From positions 1 through 64,000 of the forward strand of contig DACG01000017.1 in the NCBI GenBank assembly GCA_002494725.1: DNA of 64,000 nucleotides, in the 5' to 3' direction. Positions 25,318-32,868 of the stretch are shown one piece after another. Numbering within the stretch: the stretch's first letter is position 1; each line of letters opens with the position of its first letter. The DNA comes from Geoglobus sp. UBA235. GTDB lineage: Archaea > Halobacteriota > Archaeoglobi > Archaeoglobales > Archaeoglobaceae. The translations under genes were made by a program, and so were the position numbers. Under the pieces are notes generated by a model that searched no databases, was not told the origin of the DNA, and worked only from the letters and a program-made list of their open reading frames with translations.

Positions 25318-25437
25318 TTGAAAGGGAAAAAGAGGTTTCCTGAGTTTGATGATTTCAAGCCTTTGAGTGATGAGGAATTTGAAGAACTGCTGGATGTGCC
25401 CAGGAAAAAATACCGAAAGCCAAAGATAAGGTACTGA
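25318..25437 (+). CDS. Small basic/acidic ORF of 39 residues before hisA
   Basis: A TTG start at 25318 preceded by GAGGGGA encodes 39 residues. An acidic middle (FDDFKPLSDEEFEELL) is followed by a very basic tail (RKKYRKPKIRY). A strong TATA box, TTATATAT, lies at about 25259-25266. The codon pattern and promoter suggest it is translated, but no family is recognised. It is too short to exclude chance. Confidence 0.4.
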   Translation: MKGKKRFPEFDDFKPLSDEEFEELLDVPRKKYRKPKIRY

Positions 25438-25484
25438 GCTTTTTTACGAAATCTTTTTATTTTATTTCTGAGTGTGCAATCCGG

Positions 25485-26195
25485 ATGTTCAGGGTTATTC
25501 CTGCGATTGATATAAAGGACGGGAAATGTGTTCAGCTCAGACAGGGAAAGGAGGATGATGTGATATTTGAAAACGATAGTCCAGTTGATATTGCAGGAAT
25601 GTGGGTTGAGAGGGGGGCAAAAGTACTGCATGTGATTGACCTGAGCGGTAGCTTTCAGGGGAGGCTCGTGCATGAGGATTTGATTCTGAAAATTGCAGAG
25701 CTTGCAGAGGTTCAGGTTGGAGGAGGGATCAGAAGCGCGGAAATTGCTGAGAGATTGCTCGATAATGATGTTGACAGGGTCATAATCGGAACAATAGCCA
25801 TAGAAAAATCTGATGATGTCAGGGAGCTCGCAGAGAGATATCCCGGCAGAGTGATGATCGCAATTGATTCAAAAGGCGGAAGAGTTGTTGTTAGGGGATG
25901 GAAGGAGAACACATGTCTTCTCCCGGTAGAGGTTGCGGAGATCTATCAGGACTGCGATGTCAGCTTTCTCTTCACAAATGTTGATGTGGAGGGGTTGATG
26001 AGTGGGATTGATGAGAATGCTGTGAAAAGTGTTGTGGGGTCCATAGACAAGCCTGTTATCGTTTCAGGTGGAGTTTCATCAGCTGAAGATGTCCTGAAAG
26101 TGAAAAAGGCCGGTGCAGCTGGAGTTGTTATTGGAAGTGCTATCTACACAGGAAAGATTAATTATGAGGAACTAATTTCACTGGAGGAGGATTGA
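25485..26195 (+). CDS. hisA: HisA, ProFAR isomerase
   Basis: A 236-residue (beta/alpha)8 barrel, 1-(5-phosphoribosyl)-5-[(5-phosphoribosylamino)methylideneamino]imidazole-4-carboxamide isomerase, step four of histidine synthesis. Catalytic Asp8 is in VIPAIDIKDGKCVQL and the second acidic residue lies in SFLFTNVDVEGLMSG. Phosphate-binding loops QVGGGIRS and VIVSGGVSS are intact. A TATA-like element at about 25450-25462 suggests a leaderless start. It is followed after 1 bp by hisB. Confidence 0.95.
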   Translation: MFRVIPAIDIKDGKCVQLRQGKEDDVIFENDSPVDIAGMWVERGAKVLHVIDLSGSFQGRLVHEDLILKIAELAEVQVGGGIRSAEIAERLLDNDVDRVIIGTIAIEKSDDVRELAERYPGRVMIAIDSKGGRVVVRGWKENTCLLPVEVAEIYQDCDVSFLFTNVDVEGLMSGIDENAVKSVVGSIDKPVIVSGGVSSAEDVLKVKKAGAAGVVIGSAIYTGKINYEELISLEED

Positions 26196-26196
26196 G

Positions 26197-26751
26197 ATGG
26201 TTAGGGTTGAGAGAGAGACCAAAGAGGTTGGAGTAACAGTAAAGCTCAGTCCTGATGGCGGAGAGATTGACATAGATACCGGAATCGGGTTTTTAGACCA
26301 TATGCTGACCACTCTTGCCCTTCACTCAGGAATCGGGCTTGAAATAAAAGCGAAAGGAGACCTGCATGTTGACGAGCACCATACAGTCGAGGACGTGGCA
26401 ATAGCCCTGGGAAGGGCTTTCAGAAAGGCAGTGGATGGAAAAAAGATTGTCAGATTCGGCTCGGCCATAGTCCCCATGGACGAGAGCGTGGCAATCTGCG
26501 GTGTGGATGTCAGCGGCAGGGGGTACTTCGTTCTCGAGGGCGAGTTCAGGGATGCCGGAATTAAGGGAGAGAATACCGTTCATTTCCTGGACACGTTCTG
26601 CAGGAACTCTGGAATAAACATGTACATTCAGGTTAAGGGAAGCAACGCACACCACATGATTGAGAGTGCCTTCAAGGCTCTCGCTTTATCCCTCAGACAG
26701 GCTCTGCAAGACACTGAGGATGTGAGGAGTACGAAGGGAGTGGTGGACTGA
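26197..26751 (+). CDS. hisB: HisB, imidazoleglycerol-phosphate dehydratase
   Basis: A 184-residue monofunctional IGPD that dehydrates imidazole glycerol phosphate using two Mn ions. The His-rich metal sites are visible: FLDHMLTTLALHSG, DLHVDEHHTVEDVAIALG, and later VHFLDTF and SNAHHMIESAFKALA. It has no fused phosphatase, as usual in archaea. Probably cotranscribed with hisA. Confidence 0.96.
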   Translation: MVRVERETKEVGVTVKLSPDGGEIDIDTGIGFLDHMLTTLALHSGIGLEIKAKGDLHVDEHHTVEDVAIALGRAFRKAVDGKKIVRFGSAIVPMDESVAICGVDVSGRGYFVLEGEFRDAGIKGENTVHFLDTFCRNSGINMYIQVKGSNAHHMIESAFKALALSLRQALQDTEDVRSTKGVVD

Positions 26752-26812
26752 TTCGGTTATGATAAAGCAAGATTGATCCAGTATATTCCAAGTCGATATC
26801 GGTCCAGTTCCC

Positions 26813-28120
26813 CTAATCCATATCAACAACGCACCTATCAACTATTCTGTTCCACTCATCTCCGTAACCTTTTTCAAATGGAATTATGCAGTGAATTGTA
26901 AATGTTCCAGGCTCTGTTCCACCGCTTATATACCCGAGAGCACCAGAATATGTATTGTCAACAATCATATAGACACCAGGAGTGACAGGATTGCCATAAA
27001 CATCTCTCACTTCTGTACCTATTTCATAGTAAAGCAGACCTCCCAGGAATTTTTCAAAAGCCTCCTTGTCGTCACTGATTTTCACTATGGCTGCAGCATG
27101 ATCCACCAGCCCCGGATTTTTAGCATCAAGACCGACGATGTATGTTTCTATGCCATAATACTTGTAAAATGCAGCTTCAAGGGTTGCCATATCCTCGCAA
27201 TCTCCTGCTCTTTCAGTCAGAGTCTCTAATGGAGTCTGTCTGTAATCCCCCCCCTCTCTTCCATCTCCGATTCTGTATCCAACAATCGGATTTTCTGCAT
27301 TTTCATCATCATATCTGTATTCAATGTTGTTTTCAACCCAGAAAAAGAATTCCTGAGCCTCTCCTATGGATAATCTTCCATTTCCATCCATATCAAATGT
27401 ATCAAAGAAGTCTGCAACCTCTTCAGGTATCAATTCCGATTTCTGTTCAGCAGTTTCTGATCGGATTTCCCTTTCTGCAACAGGTTGATAATCTCCCACT
27501 TTTGATTCAAGTGTATCTCTGTAATCTCTGAGGATATCCGCAAAATCATAGGTTGTCTCTGCTAAACCAAAAATTACCTCAACTTCTTTTTCACCAAAAC
27601 CGGCTCGTTTCATGAATTTCATGTTTTTCTGTAAAAACACCGCAAGCTCTTCCCAGTCCCCTGCATTTTCTCTATACCCTCTTTCCAGCAATTCAACTTT
27701 TGGTAGAGCTACCTCTGGATCCTCATCCAGTATCTGATCTTGAAGCGCATCGTAAAGCTCCATTATGTTTGCAGTCTTGTATGAAATCAGAGCCCATCGG
27801 GTGTTGTATTCAATAAAGGTGGAGAGAAAGTAAGCATCGTCCTGACTGAGATAGGGCTCAATTTCATCAAATATCTCCCTTGCATCGTTCATTAGTTTTC
27901 TTGCATTTAAAGCACCGTATCTCGCTTTATCATACTCTCCATCAGCCAGTTCTGACATTGATTCGTCAACCAGTCTGTCAGACTCCTCAAGCAAAGATAC
28001 AAGTTTGTCCAATCTCTCATTCACCTCTTTTTCAGAGAGGTCAGCCTCCTCTTCAGAACAGCCAGAAACGAGGACAGACGCAACGAAAAGAAACAAAAAT
28101 AACATAAACTTTCTGAACAT
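26813..28120 (-). CDS. Lipoprotein with EF-hand and transglutaminase-like domain
   Basis: The start at 28120 follows AAGGTGGT and gives a lipoprotein signal with lipobox VLVSGC (C21). A helical region (about 25-220) comes next, then an EF-hand calcium loop DMDGNGRLSIGE (about 243-254). The C-terminal domain has the Cys-His-Asp pattern of transglutaminase-like proteases: GDCEDMA (C308), VDHAAAIV (H341) and a later Asp in MIVDNTY. Such proteins are found on archaeal cell surfaces; a peptidase or cross-linking role with Ca control is possible but unproven. It is convergent with hisB and unrelated to its neighbours. Confidence 0.65.
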   Translation of the reverse strand: MFRKFMLFLFLFVASVLVSGCSEEEADLSEKEVNERLDKLVSLLEESDRLVDESMSELADGEYDKARYGALNARKLMNDAREIFDEIEPYLSQDDAYFLSTFIEYNTRWALISYKTANIMELYDALQDQILDEDPEVALPKVELLERGYRENAGDWEELAVFLQKNMKFMKRAGFGEKEVEVIFGLAETTYDFADILRDYRDTLESKVGDYQPVAEREIRSETAEQKSELIPEEVADFFDTFDMDGNGRLSIGEAQEFFFWVENNIEYRYDDENAENPIVGYRIGDGREGGDYRQTPLETLTERAGDCEDMATLEAAFYKYYGIETYIVGLDAKNPGLVDHAAAIVKISDDKEAFEKFLGGLLYYEIGTEVRDVYGNPVTPGVYMIVDNTYSGALGYISGGTEPGTFTIHCIIPFEKGYGDEWNRIVDRCVVDMD

Positions 28121-28274
28121 CCAAACCACCTTCCCACGTGACACTACTCCAGATGACAGCTTCAAATCCAAATTCATGCGTCAAACCACCTGCAGATTCT
28201 TGTTTTTTGGAAAAGATGGTATTTAAAGATTTTTAACCTGAATGTGACGGTAAGGTGAAGATTGTTTGGAAAAA

Positions 28275-28776
28275 TTAAGTTGTGTTGTCAATATCAAGAA
28301 TTGCGGAATTCATTAATATCGCTTTTGATGCCATACAAACCACTAAACAACCAACAGCGATTAAAGCCTTGTCCCTGAGATTTCCCGCAGCTTCAATCAT
28401 TCTCAAAACTTCATCCTCGGTGAGCACGTCCGGTTTATTTCTGTCCTTGACACTTCCTCTGAGAACCTTGAGCCCCTCCCAACTCTCGCCATGAAGCCAC
28501 TTAAAGAACTTTCTGAAAGTTTTCCTGAATTCTCACCATAACTGCCTTGATGTCGTCCACATTCCACAAGTCCAAGGGTTTTTGATTGAACTTCTCATTG
28601 GCCATTCTCAATATGACCAGATACCTCAAAATTCTGGCAGAACTCAAACCCTCCACTTCAAGGTCTCTCTTGAACTTACCAATAATCCCCTTACTCCTCT
28701 CGGGCAGATTACTATTTAGAATTTTGATCCATTCTCTCCTCAGCTTAGATTTATAATCGTGGATGTCATGCCTCAC
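28275..28776 (-). pseudogene. Decayed tyrosine recombinase (integrase) fragment
   Basis: The first 91 codons form a core-binding (SAM-like) domain: SKLRREWIKILNSNLPERSKG and LSSARILRYLVILRMANE. A TAA follows at about 28501, yet coding similarity continues in another frame as KWLHGESWEGLKVLRGSVKDRN then DVLTEDEVLRMIEAAGNLRDKALIAV, the usual start of the catalytic domain. The rest is scrambled, and the catalytic Arg, His and Tyr are missing. The gene begins 42 bp from the 3' end of a tRNA gene, the classical site of integration, so this looks like the residue of an old integrated element. Confidence 0.7.
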
Positions 28777-28817
28777 AAAATGACAAAATAGGTCGGGGGA
28801 ACTTATAATTTATTGAG

Positions 28818-28892
28818 TGGCGCCCCCGCCGGGAATCGAACCCGGGTCGAGGGTTCCGGAGACCCTCAGGATATCCACTACCCCACGGGGGC
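28818..28892 (-). tRNA. tRNA-Arg(CCG)
   Basis: A complete cloverleaf on the minus strand: acceptor GCCCCCG/CGGGGGC, D-arm with A14 and A21, anticodon arm AGGGT-CTCCGGA-ACCCT with anticodon CCG (reads CGG), T-arm CCGGG-TTCGATT-CCCGG, discriminator G, and an encoded 3' CCA at 28818-28820. No intron is seen. A TATA-like element at about 28924-28934 precedes it. The integrase remnant lies just beyond its 3' end. Confidence 0.95.
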
Positions 28893-28960
28893 ATCAAACG
28901 CATTTGGATGAGATCAGGCAAAATTTAAAAATGTTCTGAATAAAAAAGGTTTCACGAAGC

Positions 28961-29722
28961 TTATTCGGTTTTCCAGACAGGTTTCCTCTTCTCAAGAAAT
29001 GCATCCAGCCCCTCAACAGCATCCTGGGTCTTCACAAGGCCATTTAGATAGATGTCATTGATTTCTTCCATGAGCTGATCAAACGACAGTGCAAGTGATG
29101 CTTTGAGGGCCTTTTTTGTGTATTTAAGCGCTGCAGGACTCTTCTCCTTCAGTGAGCTCACATACCTTTTCACCTCATCATCAAAGCTTTCGTCACTGAA
29201 GACCCTGTTCACAATCCCAATCTCCACTCCCCTCTGGGCAGAAATTGCTTCTCCTGTAAATATTATCTCAAAGGCATTCTTCCATCCAATCATTCTTGGA
29301 AGCAGGGCAATCGCGATAGGGGGATAGTGGGCGAGGGTGATTTCAGGATTGCCCAGCTTTGCGTTCTGGGATGCAAGTATAACATCGCATGCCATTGGAA
29401 TCTCAAAACCACCACCAAGAGCATACCCTCTAACAGCCGCAACCGTAACCCCATCGTAGTTCAGAATTCTGCCTATAAGCTCTGTAAATGTTGTGATCAT
29501 CTCAGGGGCCTTGTCAGGATAGTGCTCCTTTATTTCCGCACCCGCACTGAAGTGTTTTCCTTCATTCCCTATTACAGCAATGCAGGCCTCTCCTTCAGAT
29601 TTTTCAACTGCATCTATCAGCTCGTTCATCATTTCCAGATCGACGATGTTCAGGGGCGGATTTGCGAGTTTTATCCATGCCACACCATCCTCGAATTCAA
29701 GATTTATTTTGCTGTACGCCAT
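28961..29722 (-). CDS. dch: Dienoyl-CoA hydratase (Dch-like, benzoyl-CoA pathway)
   Basis: A crotonase-fold protein of about 253 residues. PPLNIVDLEMMNEL near the N-terminus resembles the pattern of cyclohexa-1,5-diene-1-carbonyl-CoA hydratase rather than standard enoyl-CoA hydratases (usually RP-x-N-A-L). Oxyanion-hole segments are HFSAGAEIKEH and YALGGGFEIPMACDV. Dch adds water to the product of benzoyl-CoA reductase. Its position next to ferredoxin and reductase genes supports the call. The start at 29722 is favoured over 29743. It diverges from the GNAT gene across a region with a perfect TTTACA palindrome. Confidence 0.7.
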   Translation of the reverse strand: MAYSKINLEFEDGVAWIKLANPPLNIVDLEMMNELIDAVEKSEGEACIAVIGNEGKHFSAGAEIKEHYPDKAPEMITTFTELIGRILNYDGVTVAAVRGYALGGGFEIPMACDVILASQNAKLGNPEITLAHYPPIAIALLPRMIGWKNAFEIIFTGEAISAQRGVEIGIVNRVFSDESFDDEVKRYVSSLKEKSPAALKYTKKALKASLALSFDQLMEEINDIYLNGLVKTQDAVEGLDAFLEKRKPVWKTE

Positions 29723-29769
29723 AATCCAACTTGGCTTGGACATATTTAAGAATTACTATTTAAAGAATG

Positions 29770-29782
29770 TTTACATTGTAAA
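29770..29782. promoter_or_regulatory. Perfect TTTACA-N-TGTAAA palindrome between dch and GNAT genes
   Basis: TTTACATTGTAAA is a perfect 13-bp inverted repeat. On the plus strand it begins 5 bp after a TATTTAAAG TATA-like element; on the minus strand it lies just upstream of the TATA element for dch. The same arrangement appears before the SDR gene at 63490. Confidence 0.6.
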
Positions 29783-29833
29783 AACAGAAAAGTATAAATT
29801 GTTCATATTTTATAATTTTAAATGGTGGTGTGC

Positions 29834-30295
29834 ATGGCGTTTGAACCAGAAAAACTGGTCATCAGACCGATGAGAAAGGAGGATTTTGAGGAAATAGTCA
29901 GAATAGACGAGCAGTATACAAAAACAAGAAGAGAGGAGTACTACAAAAGACTCCTGTGGGAAATCCTTGAGTCTGAATATGCGATAGTCACGTCTCTGAC
30001 GGCCGAATACGATGGCAGAGTTGTTGGATTCATTGCAGGAACCATATTTTCAGGAGAATTCGGAATTCCAGAAAGTGTCGCATACATAACAACAATTGGA
30101 GTTGACAGAGAGTTCTCAGGCAAAGGAATTGGCAGGGAGCTTTTTGATCAGTTCATAACAAATGCAAAGGGTATGGGTGTGAAAAAAATCTTTACCCTTG
30201 TTGAGTGGGAAGACTGGGCATTGATGGACTTTTTCAGAAAAGTCGGGTTCAGACCATCAGGTTCCATGCTGAATCTTGAGCTTGAGATCCCATAA
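29834..30295 (+). CDS. GNAT-family N-acetyltransferase
   Basis: A protein of about 153 residues with the GNAT fold: IRPMRKEDFEEIVRIDEQY at the N-terminus, then the acetyl-CoA pyrophosphate loop in VDREFSGKGIGRELFDQF, and a C-terminal FFRKVGFRPSG. The start at 29834 is chosen because GGTGGTG precedes it. A substrate cannot be read from the sequence; its link with aromatic genes is only by position and the shared upstream palindrome. It might acetylate a protein (for example a CoA ligase, as in benzoate regulation in Rhodopseudomonas), which is inference. Confidence 0.8.
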   Translation: MAFEPEKLVIRPMRKEDFEEIVRIDEQYTKTRREEYYKRLLWEILESEYAIVTSLTAEYDGRVVGFIAGTIFSGEFGIPESVAYITTIGVDREFSGKGIGRELFDQFITNAKGMGVKKIFTLVEWEDWALMDFFRKVGFRPSGSMLNLELEIP

Positions 30296-30393
30296 AGTTA
30301 ATCGGGCCCTTTCTAAATTTTTTTTATGCAAAAATTTCATGCACCCTCAAGTCTGATTTAAGTTGAACATGTAAAACTCAGAAACTTTTAAAT

Positions 30394-30406
30394 TTTACAG
30401 TGTCAA
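30394..30406. promoter_or_regulatory. TTTACA-type site in the ferredoxin promoter
   Basis: TTTACAGTGTCAA matches the palindrome at 29770 with one mismatch in the arms. It starts directly after the TATA-like ACTTTTAAA (about 30384-30392) and 10 bp before the ATG, over the likely transcription start. Confidence 0.5.
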
Positions 30407-30415
30407 CCTAAGATC

Positions 30416-30724
30416 ATGATAGCCCAGTACGGCTACAAGGACGGGTCCGGAGTGTACTACATATCCATAGATACCGACAGGTGTGATGGATGTGCAGACC
30501 TCGAGACTCCAAAGTGCATCGAGGTGTGCCCTTCAGGGGTCTTTGAGGTTGGGGAGGATGAAATCGATCCATTCAGAGAGGAACCTGTTGCAAAGGTAAA
30601 GGAGGAGCACAGAAACAGGATCAGATTCAGCTGCGCCCCCTGCAAACCGGCATCCGGGTGGAACATCGAGAACCTTCCATGCGTATCCTCCTGCCCCAGG
30701 AATGCGATAAACCATTCATGGTAG
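30416..30724 (+). CDS. 2[4Fe-4S] ferredoxin, likely benzoyl-CoA reductase electron donor
   Basis: A 102-residue ferredoxin with C23-x2-C26-x7-C34-x3-C38 and C73-x2-C76-x12-C89-x3-C93. The enlarged loops inside both motifs differ from the compact clostridial type and recall the low-potential ferredoxins used in aromatic ring reduction (Thauera, Azoarcus, Rhodopseudomonas). In those bacteria the ferredoxin gene is part of the reductase cluster, as here. It shares a transcript with the following Cys protein (4-bp gap) and has a TTTACA site. Confidence 0.75.
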   Translation: MIAQYGYKDGSGVYYISIDTDRCDGCADLETPKCIEVCPSGVFEVGEDEIDPFREEPVAKVKEEHRNRIRFSCAPCKPASGWNIENLPCVSSCPRNAINHSW

Positions 30725-30728
30725 TGCC

Positions 30729-30941
30729 ATGCCGGAAGAAAAATGGGAAAAGGCATTCACGGTTGAAAAGGAAAGGGCTGAAGAGTATGCTGAGCTTTAC
30801 AGACAGATGGGGTATGATGTGAAGGTAGTGGATGCCAGCTCATGCGATCAGGAGTGTGGAGTGTGTTATCTCGGAGGGGGATATGTGGAAATATGGATCA
30901 AAAAGAGTGAGGAGCTGGAGGAAGATGACCTTTTTGAGTGA
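30729..30941 (+). CDS. Small Cys-motif protein cotranscribed with ferredoxin
   Basis: A 70-residue protein with an N-terminal helix (EKERAEEYAELYRQMGYDVKVV), then C39-x3-C43-x2-C46 and an acidic tail. The three cysteines could bind a metal or a redox centre. It lies 4 bp after the ferredoxin stop, so a role in electron delivery or cluster assembly is possible. I do not recognise a named family. Confidence 0.6.
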   Translation: MPEEKWEKAFTVEKERAEEYAELYRQMGYDVKVVDASSCDQECGVCYLGGGYVEIWIKKSEELEEDDLFE

Positions 30942-31024
30942 AGGCTTTCCTGAAACCATCTTTAACAATTCAGATATTATTTAAATTTCAGGCTGACAGC
31001 GTAGGTGTTAAATACCAAAAAACA

Positions 31025-31037
31025 TTTACAAAGTTAT
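31025..31037. promoter_or_regulatory. TTTACA-type site at the start of the Lrp-like regulator
   Basis: TTTACAAAGTTAT lies about 10 bp after a GTTAAATACC TATA-like element (about 31007-31016) and overlaps the ATG at 31036. Twelve bases are identical to the site on the minus strand at 58216. The position suggests negative autoregulation. Confidence 0.5.
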
Positions 31038-31566
31038 GGACTTCGATTTGAGAACACCAATTGTCAGACTCGATAAGACAAGAATAGCAATTCTGAGGGA
31101 GAAAATAGAGGATCCAAACATAACAACAAGAAGACTCAGCGAAATCCTCAGAGAAAAATACGGAATTTCACTCAGCCATGCAAGAATAGCAGAGATAATA
31201 AAGGAGATGAAGGATTCTGAAGTTTTCAGAGAGACTGTGATTCCAAACGAGAACTACTTCATATTCTCATTCATGGAGATGAGTTTCAACAACGAGAACT
31301 TTGCAGAACACTGGAGGAGAACTTACGAGTATCTGGTTGAGTCTCCAAACGTAATGCTGTTCTTCACAACGGATGGAAGATACAGATGGAAGCTCATAAT
31401 GGCCTTCAGAAGCTTTCAGGAGGTTTCAAAGTGGGTCCACAGGTTTTTGAAGGAACACGGGATGGTTGTACAGGATCTGAACATGCTCATAATCTACAGA
31501 ATCCTGAAATTCAAGTTTGACGAGAAGCTTCTCGAGGATCTGCTGAAGGCATCTGAAACATTGTAA
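31036..31566 (+). CDS. Lrp/AsnC-like HTH regulator, candidate aromatic-pathway regulator
   Basis: A 176-residue protein with an N-terminal winged helix (RIAILREKIEDPNITTRRLSEILR and HARIAEIIKEMKDSEVF). An alpha/beta domain follows with the RAM/ACT-like order (YFIFSFMEMSF, helix, NVMLFFTTDGRYRWKLIMAF, helix, MVVQDLNMLIIYRI). This two-domain form fits the feast/famine (Lrp) class, which often bind small effectors such as amino acids or aromatics. It lies between the ferredoxin and reductase operons and its own promoter has the shared site, so it is the best candidate to bind that motif. Effector unknown. Confidence 0.65.
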   Translation: MDFDLRTPIVRLDKTRIAILREKIEDPNITTRRLSEILREKYGISLSHARIAEIIKEMKDSEVFRETVIPNENYFIFSFMEMSFNNENFAEHWRRTYEYLVESPNVMLFFTTDGRYRWKLIMAFRSFQEVSKWVHRFLKEHGMVVQDLNMLIIYRILKFKFDEKLLEDLLKASETL

Positions 31567-31617
31567 AGATTTGTGAATTTTTTCTCATCCAAAATTCAGA
31601 AAAATATTTATACCAAA

Positions 31618-31630
31618 TTTACAAAGTATA
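31618..31630. promoter_or_regulatory. TTTACA-type site in the benzoyl-CoA reductase operon promoter
   Basis: TTTACAAAGTATA begins 6 bp after the TATA-like ATATTTATA (about 31603-31612), close to the expected transcription start. A leader of about 40-50 bases with a GGAGGTGAAGG Shine-Dalgarno follows before the ATG at 31674. Confidence 0.55.
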
Positions 31631-31673
31631 GTGCAATAAATGATAGGCTTTACAGGTTTGTGGAGGTGAAGGA

Positions 31674-32858
31674 ATGGTAACGGTTGACGAACTGCCTGAA
31701 ATGAAGAAGTTCATCGAATGGTTCGAAAACAGGCATGAGTATGCCAAGAAATGGAAGGAGAAGACTGGCGGGAAGGTTGTGGGCTATTACTGCACCTACA
31801 TGCCTGAGGAGATAATGTATGCTGCAGGAATACTTCCGGTGAGAATTCTCGGCTCTCATGAGCCGGAGAGCATAACAAGACCATATCTGCACGACATGTA
31901 CTGTCCGTTCTGCCATGACACACTTGCTCAGGCACTTCAGGGAAGATACGATTATCTTGAGGGCGTGACGATTGCCCAGTCATGTCTTCACATGAGACAG
32001 TCATACTTCAGCTTTGCTGACAGGGTTGAGAATATAGAGTGGAGTTACTATCTGCCCTTCCCCCATGGTGTAAACAACCCTCATGCCGGTGATTTTGCAA
32101 GGCATGAGTTTGAGAAGTTCAAGAAGGCTGTTGAGGAGTGGACTGGAAAGGAAATAACAGATAGCGACCTTGATAACGCCATTGAGGTTTACAACAGAAA
32201 CAGAGAATTGCTGACAAAAATGTTCGAGCTTAGAAAGGCAGATGAGCCCCTTATAACAGGACTTCACGCCATGTACATAGTGGTTTCATCCCAGCTTGTT
32301 GATAAGGCTGAGCACAATCAGGTTCTTGAGAGCTTTCTTGAAAAAATAGAGAACGGCCAGGTGGAGAATGACAGAGAAATAGGAACAAGACTGATGCTCA
32401 TAGGAAGCGAGGACTATGATGAGGAGCTTTTCAAGCTGATCGAATACGGAATGAGCTATCCGGCAACATTTGTCTTTGAGGAGAACTGTACAGGCTCGAG
32501 ATATTTCTGGGGGTTGGTTGAGAACAATGGTGACAGGCTCATGGCTCTTGCAAAGAGATACGTTTACAGGGTTCCCTGCCCTGCAAAGGACTGGGCGAGA
32601 GGGGATTTCTTTGGAAGGAGAAGGTTCCAGTTCATCGAGGATGTGATAAGGGACTGGAATATTGAGGCGGTTATAATTGCCCAGATGAAATTCTGCGATC
32701 CCCATGAGCTTGACATCCCCTCACTGAGAGAAATGCTGGATAAGATGGGCGTCAGACACCTTCACCTCGAACTCGACTTGACACAGCCTGTTGGGCAGTT
32801 CAGAACGAGGGTTGAGGCCATGATTGAGGCTATGGGTGAGGAGGATCTGTTTATCTGA
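31674..32858 (+). CDS. bzdN: Benzoyl-CoA reductase catalytic subunit (BzdN/BcrC-like)
   Basis: A 394-residue member of the HgdB/BcrC family. Cys residues placed for the active-site [4Fe-4S] cluster include C40 (YYCTYMPEE), C77 and C80 (YCPFC) and C104 (QSCLHMRQ). With BzdO it forms the module that binds benzoyl-CoA and reduces the ring to cyclohexa-1,5-diene-1-carbonyl-CoA at the cost of ATP used by the P/Q module. Its length matches BzdN/BcrC (about 380-390). First gene of an eight-gene operon, with its own TTTACA-type promoter. Symbol assigned by order and size. Confidence 0.85.
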   Translation: MVTVDELPEMKKFIEWFENRHEYAKKWKEKTGGKVVGYYCTYMPEEIMYAAGILPVRILGSHEPESITRPYLHDMYCPFCHDTLAQALQGRYDYLEGVTIAQSCLHMRQSYFSFADRVENIEWSYYLPFPHGVNNPHAGDFARHEFEKFKKAVEEWTGKEITDSDLDNAIEVYNRNRELLTKMFELRKADEPLITGLHAMYIVVSSQLVDKAEHNQVLESFLEKIENGQVENDREIGTRLMLIGSEDYDEELFKLIEYGMSYPATFVFEENCTGSRYFWGLVENNGDRLMALAKRYVYRVPCPAKDWARGDFFGRRRFQFIEDVIRDWNIEAVIIAQMKFCDPHELDIPSLREMLDKMGVRHLHLELDLTQPVGQFRTRVEAMIEAMGEEDLFI

Positions 32859-32868
32859 GGTGATGAGG

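Noticed and set aside
28275..28776. Treating the 91-codon HTH/SAM-like frame as an intact small gene
   Set aside because: Coding similarity to integrases continues past its stop in another frame, so it is better read as a pseudogene.
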